From: JACCYJ01 sp038198775
GTDB lineage: Bacteria; Actinomycetota; Actinomycetes; Propionibacteriales; Nocardioidaceae
Assembly: GCA_038198775.1 (NCBI GenBank)
Contig: JBBPZV010000002.1
Span: 1 to 37,519 of the forward strand
Length of the DNA: 37,519 nt
Direction: 5' to 3'
Shown here: piece by piece, positions 22,817-30,474 of the stretch
How the letters are laid out: each line of letters starts with the position of its first letter
Position numbering within the stretch: the first letter of the stretch is position 1
Position numbers and translations under genes: made by a program
The notes under the pieces: generated by a model
Databases searched by the model: none
Seen by the model: the letters and a program-made list of their open reading frames with translations, nothing else
What the model was told of the DNA's origin: nothing

Positions 22817-23601
22817 GCCTGCTCCTCGGCCTGCTGCTCGGCGGTCGCCGGCTGGGCCGCCGGCGAGGGAGGCTGGCCCTCCAGCTGCCGCGGTGCCGAC
22901 CCGGCTCCCAACTGCGCCTTCATCGCGGCCAGCTCCGAGTCCACGTCGGACCCGGCGGTCAGCGCGTCGAGCTCGCGTGAGATGTCGTCGTTGGGCTGGC
23001 CGCTGGCGTCCTCGAGCGCCCCGGAGGCGATGAGCTCGTCGATCGCGCCGGCCCGAGCCTGCATCTGCGCCGTCTTGTCCTCGGCGCGCTGGACCGCGAG
23101 CCCCACGTCGCCCATCTCCTCGGAGATCCCGGAGAAGGCCTCGTTGATGCGGGTCTGGGCCTCGGCCGCGGTGTAGGTGGCCTTGATCGTCTCCTTGCGG
23201 GTCCGAAACGACTCCACCTTGGCCTGCAGCCGTTGCGAGGCCAGCGTGAGCTTCTCCTCCTCACCTTGCAGGGCGGCATGCTGTGCCTGCAGGTCCGAGA
23301 GCTGCTGATCGAGCCCGGAGCGCCGGGTCAGCGCCTCGCGGGCCAGGTCCTCGCGTCCCGCGCCGAGCGCCTTCTGCGCCTGGCCGTGCAGCTTGTCACC
23401 TTGCTGTTGCAGCTGGTTGATCTGCAGCTCGACCCGCTTGCGGCTGGTGGCGACGTCAGCGACCCCGCGGCGTACCTTCTGCAGCAGTTCGAGCTGGCGC
23501 TGGTAGCTGTAGTCGAGGGTCTCCCGCGGGTCCTCAGCCTTGTCCATGGCCTTGTTGGCCTTGGCCCGAAAGATCAAGCTCATCCGCTTCATGACGCCCA
23601 T
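22813..23601 (-). CDS. pspA: Phage shock protein A (PspA/IM30 family)
   Basis: A 262-residue, almost wholly helical protein. An N-terminal amphipathic segment (MGVMKRMSLIFRAKANKAMDK) is followed by the PspA coiled coil (about 28-220) and a low-complexity Gln/Ala/Pro tail (about 230-262). PspA proteins polymerise on damaged inner membranes and reduce proton leakage. The start ATG lies 6 nt after TAGGGT, so the transcript is probably leaderless. It leads the operon pspA-pspAA-htpX-pspAB. Upstream, before the divergent DUF3043 gene, is copy 1 of the intergenic hairpin repeat. Confidence 0.93.
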   Translation of the reverse strand: MGVMKRMSLIFRAKANKAMDKAEDPRETLDYSYQRQLELLQKVRRGVADVATSRKRVELQINQLQQQGDKLHGQAQKALGAGREDLAREALTRRSGLDQQLSDLQAQHAALQGEEEKLTLASQRLQAKVESFRTRKETIKATYTAAEAQTRINEAFSGISEEMGDVGLAVQRAEDKTAQMQARAGAIDELIASGALEDASGQPNDDISRELDALTAGSDVDSELAAMKAQLGAGSAPRQLEGQPPSPAAQPATAEQQAEEQA

Positions 23602-23607
23602 GACCTC

Positions 23608-23613
23608 ACCCTA
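23608..23613 (-). promoter_or_regulatory. -10 element (TAGGGT) of the psp operon
   Basis: On the minus strand TAGGGT ends 6 nt before the pspA ATG at 23601. The same hexamer at the same distance precedes the 68-residue gene at 25909. Confidence 0.55.
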
Positions 23614-23650
23614 CGACCCCTCCACCCCCCGTACGAGACGGACCGTGGTT

Positions 23651-23757
23651 GCTATCCCATGTTCGCCTGGGAAAGCCACACTCCCAATGGCGCCCAATGG
23701 CGCGCAACCCGTTCGAGGTGACGCTGAGCCATTGCAAGTACGCCGGTCGCAGACCGG
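23651..23757 (+). repeat. Intergenic hairpin repeat, copy 1
   Basis: About 107 bp that align along their full length with 35304-35398. It opens with a stem GCTATCCCA (23651-23659) and TGGGAAAGC (23668-23676; one mismatch) around an 8-nt loop. A further conserved block is GCAAGTACGCCGG (GGAAGTACGCCGG in copy 2). This copy holds an internal tandem duplication CCCAATGGCG x2 absent from copy 2. It occupies the 206-bp gap between pspA and the DUF3043 gene. Confidence 0.85.
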
Positions 23758-23768
23758 CCGAGCGTGGG

Positions 23769-23774
23769 TAATGT
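23769..23774 (+). promoter_or_regulatory. -10 element (TAATGT) before the DUF3043 gene
   Basis: TAATGT matches TANNNT and lies 33 nt before GTG 23808, just after the end of repeat copy 1. A transcript from it would carry a short leader of about 27 nt. Confidence 0.4.
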
Positions 23775-23807
23775 GGCCAACCCAACCCCACCGCATCGAG
23801 GCCGCCC

Positions 23808-24422
23808 GTGTTCAGACGCCGCAGCAGCGCCTCCGAGGACACCGGGGCGTCCGCCGTGGAGACACCGGAGGAGACCCGGGCCCGCCTCGACGGCCAGGAG
23901 GCCAAGGGCCGCCCGACGCCGAAGCGCAAGGAGGCGCAGGCGGCTCGCAAGCAGCGCCTCACCCCACCGAAGGACCGCAAGGAGGCGGCGCGGTTGATGC
24001 GCCAGAAGCGGTACGAGGAACGGATCCGGACCCAGGCGGCGCTGAAATCCGGTAACGAGGCCAACCTGCCGGCTCGCGACCGGGGGAAGGTGCGCCGCTT
24101 CTGCCGCGACCTGGTCGACTCGCGGCGCAACGCGGCCGAGTACCTGCTACCGCTGCTCGCGGTGGTGCTGTTGCTCAGCCTCAGCCCCAGCCCGACCGCG
24201 GCGTGGCTGCAGCTGGTGGTGTGGCTCGGCACGATCGTCGCGACCGTCGCAGACACGCTCTATCTGGTGGCCCGGACCAAACGGGAGCTGGCCAGGCGGT
24301 TCCCCTCCGAGCAGACCGGAGGGGCGGTGAGGTACGCGGTCTTGCGCAGCAGCCAGCTGCACCGGTTCCGGCTGCCAAAACCGCAGGTGGCACGCGGGGA
24401 GGAACTGCCCGAGCGCTACTGA
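23808..24422 (+). CDS. DUF3043 membrane protein
   Basis: A 204-residue protein starting at GTG 23808. The first 100 residues are strongly basic and hydrophilic (repeated Lys/Arg/Glu, RKEAARLMRQKRYEERIR). Two membrane helices follow (about 110-128 and 133-154), then a basic tail. The pattern matches the DUF3043 family (Rv2206 type), a conserved actinobacterial membrane protein without a known function. Its last 7 bp overlap the end of the convergent ATPase gene (24416-24422), so the two messages share antisense 3' ends. Confidence 0.87.
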   Translation: MFRRRSSASEDTGASAVETPEETRARLDGQEAKGRPTPKRKEAQAARKQRLTPPKDRKEAARLMRQKRYEERIRTQAALKSGNEANLPARDRGKVRRFCRDLVDSRRNAAEYLLPLLAVVLLLSLSPSPTAAWLQLVVWLGTIVATVADTLYLVARTKRELARRFPSEQTGGAVRYAVLRSSQLHRFRLPKPQVARGEELPERY

Positions 24423-25696
24423 CCCCTTTCGACTGGACCGACGGGCCGAGGCCGGTCGGTCTCGGGCGCGGGCTGGCCGCGGCGGCTCACCCACAACCGC
24501 AGCAGCGGGTCGACGAAGTGCCAGCTGCGACCGGCGCGGGTCAGGTGCTGGCCGGCCCGGCCGAGGTCGCGCAGCGCGGACTGCAGCGTTGCGCGGGAAA
24601 GCCCCGAGGCGGACGCGGTGCGGCTGCCGGTCGGTGACGCTGCGGACGCCAGTGCCGCAAGCACCGCCTTCTTGCCGGACGACAGCGCGTCCCAGACGGC
24701 CTGGTGCGCCTCGTTGGTCTGGGCTAGCGCGGCCGAGATCACCGCATCGGCGAGCGCTATCCCCTCGGTGTTGGCGCCCTCGGCGTCGGCGCCTTCGGCC
24801 AGTGCGGACCACCCGGCCGCTCGGGACTCGAGCTCCCGGTACAGCAGGTGCGCCAGCAGCATGGTCCGCTGAGGGTGCCCGGCGCCCACGACGACCAGCG
24901 GTTCCAGCGCGTCCCCCGGCCGCTGACCCAGGTCGGTGAAGCGCTCGGTGAGCTCGAGCAACGTCTCGTCGACGGGCAGCGGGCCGAGCTCGAGCGGCTC
25001 TGCCTGGGCGTAGAGCGGGCGCTCCCGCTCGGCGAACAGTCGGCGCATGAGTGACGGGTGGGAGCCGGCGTAGACGTAGGTCGCGGCGTCGCCGTGGTAC
25101 TGCACGTGCGAGCGCACCAGCCCGTCCAGGCCGGGACCGGCGCTCAGCAGGTCCTGGAACTCGTCGAAGACGACCAGCGTCGGGCGCTGGTCGCGGGCGA
25201 AGACCGCCGCCGGCAGGTCCAGCAGCTCACTGGCCACCGTCTGCAGCCGCTCCGGCGTCGGTGCGGGTTGCCGGGGATGGAGCGTGACGCCGAGGCCTCC
25301 GACGGTCAAGGACACTCCGAGCCGGGAGGAGAGCGCCGACACCTGGGTACGCAGCCGGGCATCTCCGCTGCGGGCGTACGCCGAGCTGAGCCGGCTGCAC
25401 ACCTCGGCCAGCGACGTGACGCCGTACAGGTCCACGTGCACGGTGCGCCAGCTGCTCTGGCGCAGCTGGGCCGCGTGGGCGAGCAGCAGCGAGGTCTTGC
25501 CGTAGCGGCGGGGACCGTCGACCCGGACGTGAACCCGGTCGGCCGCCGCGACATGCAGCCGCCGTAGCTCGCTCTGCCGGTCGATGAGCGCTTCCGGCGC
25601 GATCGGGGTCTCGAAGGGGAAGGGGCGGATGACTGTGCTCCCGGGGCGTCGTGGGTGGCTCCCACCATACAGAACTGTCAGGCAGCAACCATACAA
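24416..25696 (-). CDS. P-loop ATPase of the AAA/STAND (archaeal ATPase-like) type with C-terminal winged helix
   Basis: A 426-residue ATPase. Walker A is DGPRRYGKTSLL (about 59-70) and Walker B TLVVFDEFQDL (about 172-182), with a sensor-like YAGSHPSLM near 211. The C-terminal ~90 residues look like a winged helix (SSGKKAVLAALASAAS...SRATLQSALRDLGRAGQHL), a common layout in archaeal-ATPase/MNS-type NTPases. The role is unknown. The start is uncertain: TTG 25696 is the only regular start in frame before the conserved region and lies 6 nt after the 68-residue gene's stop; a CTG at 25681 follows a TATGGT hexamer by 6 nt. The end overlaps the DUF3043 gene. Confidence 0.75.
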   Translation of the reverse strand: MYGCCLTVLYGGSHPRRPGSTVIRPFPFETPIAPEALIDRQSELRRLHVAAADRVHVRVDGPRRYGKTSLLLAHAAQLRQSSWRTVHVDLYGVTSLAEVCSRLSSAYARSGDARLRTQVSALSSRLGVSLTVGGLGVTLHPRQPAPTPERLQTVASELLDLPAAVFARDQRPTLVVFDEFQDLLSAGPGLDGLVRSHVQYHGDAATYVYAGSHPSLMRRLFAERERPLYAQAEPLELGPLPVDETLLELTERFTDLGQRPGDALEPLVVVGAGHPQRTMLLAHLLYRELESRAAGWSALAEGADAEGANTEGIALADAVISAALAQTNEAHQAVWDALSSGKKAVLAALASAASPTGSRTASASGLSRATLQSALRDLGRAGQHLTRAGRSWHFVDPLLRLWVSRRGQPAPETDRPRPVGPVERGQ

Positions 25697-25702
25697 AGCG
25701 GG

Positions 25703-25909
25703 TCAGGCGCTGTGCAGGCTCATTGGTCCGTAGACCTCCCGCCCCTCCTCCCGCAGCCTGACCTGGTCCACCCCCGCGTCCAACAGCTCGCGCCAGCACT
25801 CCCCCAGCCACGATTCGGCGTCGGCCCGGCTGGGAAACGCCGCCGCCGGGTGCTCGGGCACGCTCACCGTGTCGCCAGCAGTGTCCTCGAAGTCCCACGA
25901 CCATGTCAT
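25703..25909 (-). CDS. Small conserved actinobacterial protein
   Basis: A 68-residue acidic protein, MTWSWDFEDTAGDTV..., with the block FPSRADAESWLGECWRELLDAGVDQVRL and the end VYGPMSLHSA. From memory close relatives occur widely in actinobacteria, but no function is known. The start ATG lies 6 nt after TAGGGT. It is followed after 6 nt by the ATPase gene, so the two probably form an operon, divergent from the cobalamin riboswitch. Confidence 0.78.
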   Translation of the reverse strand: MTWSWDFEDTAGDTVSVPEHPAAAFPSRADAESWLGECWRELLDAGVDQVRLREEGREVYGPMSLHSA

Positions 25910-25915
25910 GTCCCC

Positions 25916-25921
25916 ACCCTA
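25916..25921 (-). promoter_or_regulatory. -10 element (TAGGGT) before the 68-residue gene
   Basis: TAGGGT on the minus strand ends 6 nt before ATG 25909, with no ribosome site between; a leaderless message is likely. Confidence 0.55.
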
Positions 25922-25943
25922 GGAGCAGGACCGGACTTTGACG

Positions 25944-26075
25944 GAAGGACGCTGGCGTGGCACGGTGGCGGGACCACCCCGGGTGGGGCAAGCCGGTCCA
26001 AGGCCGGCGCTGACCCGCAACCGTAGGTCGCCGACAGGGGCGACGAGCCGGAAAACCCGTTCGGGGCGGCGGCTC
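25944..26075 (+). ncRNA. Cobalamin (B12) riboswitch
   Basis: The B12 box is clear at about 25990-26026: AGCCGGT, then CCGGCGCTGACCCGCAACCG, matching the family core (GCCGGTG...CCGGCGCTGACCCGCAACCGT). The conserved 3' strand follows as GAGCCGGAAAACCCG (about 26045-26059). Cobalamin binding normally switches such genes off. The downstream genes (ECF transporter, CobU, CobS) are classic targets. Possible promoter: TTGACG at 25938-25943 with 17 nt to a weak CACGGT. Edges are approximate because helix P1 was not modelled. Confidence 0.88.
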
Positions 26076-26153
26076 CCCTCACCCGTCGAGGTTTGCGGGA
26101 CGGAGCCGGAACTGCGCAGCGCGCAGGCCGCGTGGGGCTCTGTGGCCCGCCGG

Positions 26154-26206
26154 TGAGGCGTCGTGGAGATCCGGCCGCCCGGCGACCGTGTCCGAAAGGC
26201 GCCTCA
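26154..26206 (+). promoter_or_regulatory. Candidate expression-platform hairpin masking the start of the B12 operon
   Basis: TGAGGCG (26154-26160) can pair with CGCCTCA (26200-26206), the 7 bases ending in the A of the ATG at 26206. The ribosome site GAAAGG (26194-26199) would sit against this stem. Pairing would hide the start codon, as expected for translational control by the riboswitch. This is inferred by eye. Confidence 0.4.
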
Positions 26207-26907
26207 TGCACCGACTCCTCAGGCCGGCCGCGCTCAGGCTCGCGCTCGCCGTCGCGCTGGCGGCCCTGCTGGCACCGGCGGCCCAGGGCGAGGCGAATGC
26301 GGCCCCCACCGCCTACAAGTACTGGGGCTACTACCACGCAGCGGGCTCGACCTGGGAGTACTCCAGCAAGGGTGCCGACTCCTACGTCCCGGCCGACGGG
26401 TCCGTCGAGGGCTGGCGCTACGGGCTCGACACCAGCGGGAAGCGGCCACCGCGGGTGACCCCGGACTTCTCCGCCCTGTGCGGCGACACCACCCCGACCG
26501 CCGGAGCGAAGGAGGTCGCGGTGGTCATCGACTACGGCGTGCAGCAAGAGGCCGAAGGCAACGACACGACCCCCCAGCCACGCGGAGCCTGCGCGCAGGT
26601 GCCGGCGGACTTCACCGGGCAGCAGGTGCTGGAGAAGGTCGCCGACGTCCGGCAGGACGGGTTCGTCGTCGCGATCGACGGTTACCCGTCCAAGCCGACG
26701 TCCAAGGCATTTCCCGCCACTGGTGTCCCGACCTCGGAACCGACCGTGACGCTGGCTACCGCGGGCCCCGCCAGCGCCGGACCCACCGCGGGCGCGGCCA
26801 CCACCGCCGCCGGCGGTGGAGGTTTCCCGTGGGCGGTGGTGGGGATCGCGGCGGTCGCGGCCCTGCTCGCCGGCGCAGCGCTCACCGTGTCCCGCCGGCG
26901 GGCCTGA
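26206..26907 (+). CDS. Secreted, membrane-anchored protein of the cobalt/B12 locus (SCO2322-like)
   Basis: A 233-residue protein. It has a signal peptide (MHRLLRPAALRLALAVALAALLAPAAQGEANA), an extracytoplasmic domain with YKYWGYYHAAGSTWEYSSKG at about 37-56, a Thr/Ala/Pro linker, and a C-terminal membrane helix followed by RRRA. ATG 26206 is preferred to GTG 26188 because GAAAGG lies 6 nt before it. Proteins of this design, named after Streptomyces SCO2322, are regularly found with B12-regulated ECF transporters; their function is unknown, and a role in capturing substrate outside the membrane is only a guess. It is the first gene behind the riboswitch, 5 bp before the T-component gene. Confidence 0.8.
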   Translation: MHRLLRPAALRLALAVALAALLAPAAQGEANAAPTAYKYWGYYHAAGSTWEYSSKGADSYVPADGSVEGWRYGLDTSGKRPPRVTPDFSALCGDTTPTAGAKEVAVVIDYGVQQEAEGNDTTPQPRGACAQVPADFTGQQVLEKVADVRQDGFVVAIDGYPSKPTSKAFPATGVPTSEPTVTLATAGPASAGPTAGAATTAAGGGGFPWAVVGIAAVAALLAGAALTVSRRRA

Positions 26908-26912
26908 CGCCG

Positions 26913-28049
26913 ATGCGGCCCGTCAACAGCCCCCTGCTGCCCCGGGCCCTGCACGCGGGCGCCTGGTGGCTGTGGGCCGTCGGGCTGGCGGCGGCCGCCA
27001 GCCGCACCACCAACCCGCTGCTGCTGGTGCTGGTCATCGCGGTCACCGGGTTCGTGGTGGCAGCACGGCGCACCGACGACCCGTGGGCCGGCGCGTTCTC
27101 GGCGTTCTTGAAGTTCTCCCTCGTGCTGATCGCCCTCCGGGTCTGCCTGCAGGCGCTGCTGTCACGGGCGTCGCAAGGGGTGACCGTGCTGTTCACGCTG
27201 CCCGAGGTGCCGCTGCCGGACTGGCTGGCCGGTGTGAAGCTGGGCGGCTCGGTCACTGCCGAGGCCGTACTGGCCGCGACGTACGCCGGACTGCAGCTGG
27301 CGGCGGTCTTGTGCTGCGTCGGCGCGGCCAACGCGCTGGCCAGCGCCCGCCGCCTGCTGGCGAGCGTCCCCGGTGCGCTGTACGAGGCCGGGGTCGCGTG
27401 CGTCGTCGCGCTGACGTTCGCGCCGCAGCTGGTGACCGACGCGCGCCGCGTCCGGCGTGCGCACCGGCTGCGCGGGCACTCCCCCCGCCGGCTGAGCGGC
27501 CTGCGGCGCACGGCACTGCCGGTGCTCGAGGGGGCCCTGGACCGCTCGATCGAGCTGGCCGCCGCGATGGACGCGCGGGGGTACGGGCGCAGCAACACGT
27601 TGTCGGCTCGCGCTCGCCGGATCGCGACGGGCCTGGTCGCCGCCGGGCTGCTGGGCATGTGCATCGGTGGCTACGGCCTGCTCGACGGCAGCGCCGTCGC
27701 GATACGTGCGATGCCGACGTTGGCGCTCGGCGCCGTCCTCGCCGCGGCCGGGCTCGCCTGGGGCGGCCGCCGTACTCCCAGGACGCGTTATCGTCCCGAC
27801 CCGTGGGCGCTGCCGGAGTGGCTGGTCGCCGGCAGCGGTATCGCCTGCGCTGCGCTGCTCGTCGTCGCCGATACCACCTCGCCTTCCGGCCTCGTCATGG
27901 TTGACCCGGTGGCGATGCCCGTGGTGCCGTTGCTGCCCGTCGCGGGCATCTTGCTCGGCCTGGCCCCGGCCCTGCTGGCCCCCCCGGTCCCCTCCCCGGC
28001 GAGGTCCGGCGCGAACGCGGCGCCGCCGCGCGTCGCGGCACGCACATGA
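26913..28049 (+). CDS. ECF transporter T component (CbiQ/EcfT), C-terminally extended
   Basis: A 378-residue membrane protein, longer than usual (about 225-280). Residues 1-245 are the CbiQ/EcfT part with hydrophobic helices and the two coupling motifs: RAHRLRGH (about 182-189) and AMDARGYG (218-225), which hold the ATPase. The extra ~130 residues contain about four more hydrophobic segments (TGLVAAGLLGMCIGGYGLL, TLALGAVLAAAGLAW, WLVAGSGIACAALLV, VVPLLPVAGILLGLAPALL). The T component links ATP hydrolysis to the S component. The end overlaps the ATPase start by 4 nt (ATGA). Confidence 0.88.
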   Translation: MRPVNSPLLPRALHAGAWWLWAVGLAAAASRTTNPLLLVLVIAVTGFVVAARRTDDPWAGAFSAFLKFSLVLIALRVCLQALLSRASQGVTVLFTLPEVPLPDWLAGVKLGGSVTAEAVLAATYAGLQLAAVLCCVGAANALASARRLLASVPGALYEAGVACVVALTFAPQLVTDARRVRRAHRLRGHSPRRLSGLRRTALPVLEGALDRSIELAAAMDARGYGRSNTLSARARRIATGLVAAGLLGMCIGGYGLLDGSAVAIRAMPTLALGAVLAAAGLAWGGRRTPRTRYRPDPWALPEWLVAGSGIACAALLVVADTTSPSGLVMVDPVAMPVVPLLPVAGILLGLAPALLAPPVPSPARSGANAAPPRVAART

Positions 28050-29665
28050 TCGTCCTCGAGCGCATGGGCGTGCGCTACGCCGACGCAGCGGTACCGACCC
28101 TGTCGGAGGTGTCGCTGGTGGTCGAGGAGGGCGAGCTCGCCCTGGTGGTCGGCCGGACCGGCTCCGGCAAGTCGACGCTGCTGCGCACCCTCAACGGCCT
28201 GGTCCCGCATTTTTCCGGCGGGACGCTCTACGGCCGGGTCGTGGTGGCCGGGCGCGACACCGCACGGTTCCGGCCGCGGGAGCTCGCCGACGTCGTCGGC
28301 TTCGTCGGTCAGGACCCCCAGGCAGGTTTCGTGACCGACCGGGTGGAGGACGAGCTGGCGTACGGGCTGGAGTCGCTCGCCGTCGCCGCGCCGGTGATGC
28401 GCAAACGGGTCGAGGAGACCCTGGACCTGCTGGGTCTGGCCGGGCTGCGCCACCGAGCCCTGGCCGACCTGTCCGGCGGTGAGCGGCAGCGCGTGGCCAT
28501 CGGCTCGGTCCTCACGATGCACCCGCGGGTGCTCGTGCTCGACGAGCCGACCAGCGCGCTGGACCCGCAGGCCGCCGAGGAGGTGCTGGCGACGCTGCAG
28601 CGGCTGGTGCACGACCTGGCCCTCACCGTGGTCGTCGCCGAGCACCGGCTCGAACGCGTCGTGCAGTACGCCGACCGGCTGATCCACCTGCCGGGCGCCG
28701 GCAGACCGGTCGTGAGCGGCGACCCTCGGCAGGTGATGGGGTCCTGTGACCTGGCCCCGCCGGTGGTGGAGCTGGGCCGGTGGGCCGGCTGGCGGCCACT
28801 GCCGCTGTCGATCCGGGACGCCCGCCGTGCCGCGGCTCCGCTGCGCAGCCAGCTGCAAGGAACCCGACCACCCCGACGGGGTGCCGCTCCCGCCCGGCCG
28901 GGAGCAGAGTGTGCCCGCATCGAGGGGCTGGTGGTGCGCTACGGGGACACGTTCGCCCTGCGCGGGGTGGACCTGGTCACCCGTCGCGGCGAGATCACCG
29001 CCGTGATGGGCCGCAACGGTGCCGGCAAGTCGACCCTACTGGCAGCCGCGGTGGGCCTGGTCGACGCCCGGGCGGGGCACGTGGACGTGGCCGGGGTCGA
29101 CCCGGGCCGCACCAACCCTCGAAAGCTCTTACACACGGTCGGGCTGGTGCCTCAGGATCCCGCCGACCTGCTCTATGGCGAGTCGGTGGCCGCCGAATGC
29201 TCGCAAGCAGACGCCGACGCCGGGGCACCTCGGGGCAGCTGCCGGGAGCGCTTCGCCGAGCTCGCCCCCGGCGTACCCGACGAGCAGCATCCTCGCGACC
29301 TCTCCGAAGGGCAGCGGCTGGCGCTGGTGCTGGCCATCGTGCTCACCGGGCGGCCGCTGCAGCTGCTCCTCGACGAGCCGACCCGTGGGCTCGACTACAC
29401 CGCCAAGCGCCGGCTTGCCGCGGCGCTGCGAGACCTGGCCGCTCGCGGCCATGCGGTCGTCCTCGCGACCCACGACGTCGAGCTGGTGGCCGAGATCGCC
29501 GACCGGGTCGTGGTGCTCGCCGACGGCGAGGTCGTCTCGGACGGGCCGACCGATGAGGTCCTAGTGGCATCTCCTGCGTTCGCTCCGCAGGTCACCAAGG
29601 TGCTGGGGGCCGGGCCGTGGCTGACGGTCTCCGACGTCACCACCGCGCTGGGAGCGGCGTCGTGA
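28046..29665 (+). CDS. ECF transporter ATPase, two ABC domains fused (EcfA-EcfA')
   Basis: A 539-residue protein with two nucleotide-binding domains. Domain 1: Walker A GRTGSGKS (36-43), Q-loop Gln90, signature LSGGERQRVAIG (142-153), Walker B VLVLDEP (162-168), His200. Domain 2: Walker A GRNGAGKS (322-329), Q370, signature LSEGQRLALVLA (419-430), Walker B LLLDEP (440-445), His476. The second signature is LSEGQ rather than LSGGQ. The Pro/Arg-rich linker is at about 270-290. It is one chain instead of the usual two. It is overlapped by 4 nt on both sides (cbiQ-like gene and S component), so it is tightly coupled in the operon. Confidence 0.93.
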   Translation: MIVLERMGVRYADAAVPTLSEVSLVVEEGELALVVGRTGSGKSTLLRTLNGLVPHFSGGTLYGRVVVAGRDTARFRPRELADVVGFVGQDPQAGFVTDRVEDELAYGLESLAVAAPVMRKRVEETLDLLGLAGLRHRALADLSGGERQRVAIGSVLTMHPRVLVLDEPTSALDPQAAEEVLATLQRLVHDLALTVVVAEHRLERVVQYADRLIHLPGAGRPVVSGDPRQVMGSCDLAPPVVELGRWAGWRPLPLSIRDARRAAAPLRSQLQGTRPPRRGAAPARPGAECARIEGLVVRYGDTFALRGVDLVTRRGEITAVMGRNGAGKSTLLAAAVGLVDARAGHVDVAGVDPGRTNPRKLLHTVGLVPQDPADLLYGESVAAECSQADADAGAPRGSCRERFAELAPGVPDEQHPRDLSEGQRLALVLAIVLTGRPLQLLLDEPTRGLDYTAKRRLAAALRDLAARGHAVVLATHDVELVAEIADRVVVLADGEVVSDGPTDEVLVASPAFAPQVTKVLGAGPWLTVSDVTTALGAAS

Positions 29666-30474
29666 GCCCGGCGGCCAGGCCGGTGCTGCCGGTCGGGACC
29701 CGTGCCGGTCTCGCGCTCGCGCTTTGCTCGGCGATGGGGCTGGTCGGCTTCGGCTGGCCGTTCCTGCTGCGCGCCGGGCCGGCGCTGGACACCTCCCACG
29801 CCGCCGACGCCCCGTGGCTGTTCGCGCTGCTGCTGCCGCTGCTGGCGGCCGTCGTCGTCGCCGAGCTCAGCTCCGGGGGGATGGACGCAAAGGCGGTGGC
29901 GATGCTCGGCATGCTGGCCGCGGTCGGTGCCGCGCTGCGGGCACTGGGGCCGGGCACCGCCGGCCTCGAGCCGACCTTCCTCGTGATCGTCCTCGGTGGC
30001 CGGGTCTTCGGCCGCGGCTTCGGCTTCGTACTCGGGGCCGTGACGATCGTCGCGGGCGCGCTGGTCACCGGCGGGGTCGGGCCGTGGCTGCCCTTCCAGA
30101 TGTTCGCCGCCGGGTGGGTGGGCTTCTTCGCGGGCTCGCTGCCGCCGGTGCGCGGCCGAGCCGAGGCATGGGTGGTCGCGGCGTACGGGTTGGTGGCCGG
30201 GCTCGGCTACGGCGCGCTGATGAACCTGTGGTTCTGGCCGTTCGCCGGCTACGGGCCGGAGGTGTCCTATCTCGCCGGCGACTCGCTGCTCGCCAACGCC
30301 CACCGCTACCTGGTCTTCTACCTGACCACGTCGCTGGGCTACGACCTCCCCCGCGGCGTCTTCACGATGGTCCTCGTGCTGGTGCTGGGACCGACCGTGC
30401 TCGCCAGCCTGCGCCGGGCGGCCCGCCGGGCAGCCTTCGACGCCGCGCCGCAGTTCGTACCGGAGCAGCCGTGA
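29662..30474 (+). CDS. ECF transporter S (substrate-binding) component
   Basis: A 270-residue membrane protein with about six hydrophobic helices (GLALALCSAMGLVGFGW, WLFALLLPLLAAVVVAEL, AVAMLGMLAAVGAALRAL, GFVLGAVTIVAGALVTGG, AWVVAAYGLVAGLGYGALM and the last at VFTMVLVLVLGPTVL). The motif MFAAGWVGFFAG fits ECF S components. Because the operon is under a B12 riboswitch, the substrate is likely cobalt, cobalamin or a corrinoid precursor; the sequence does not decide which. Start GTG 29662 overlaps the ATPase stop by 4 nt, and its stop overlaps the cobU start in the same way. Confidence 0.85.
   Translation: MSPAARPVLPVGTRAGLALALCSAMGLVGFGWPFLLRAGPALDTSHAADAPWLFALLLPLLAAVVVAELSSGGMDAKAVAMLGMLAAVGAALRALGPGTAGLEPTFLVIVLGGRVFGRGFGFVLGAVTIVAGALVTGGVGPWLPFQMFAAGWVGFFAGSLPPVRGRAEAWVVAAYGLVAGLGYGALMNLWFWPFAGYGPEVSYLAGDSLLANAHRYLVFYLTTSLGYDLPRGVFTMVLVLVLGPTVLASLRRAARRAAFDAAPQFVPEQP

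Noticed and set aside
26163..28049. A 628-residue frame suggesting a fusion to the ECF T component
   Set aside because: Its first ~250 codons are the wrong frame of the secreted-protein gene, with Arg/Gly-rich nonsense composition; the T component starts at 26913.
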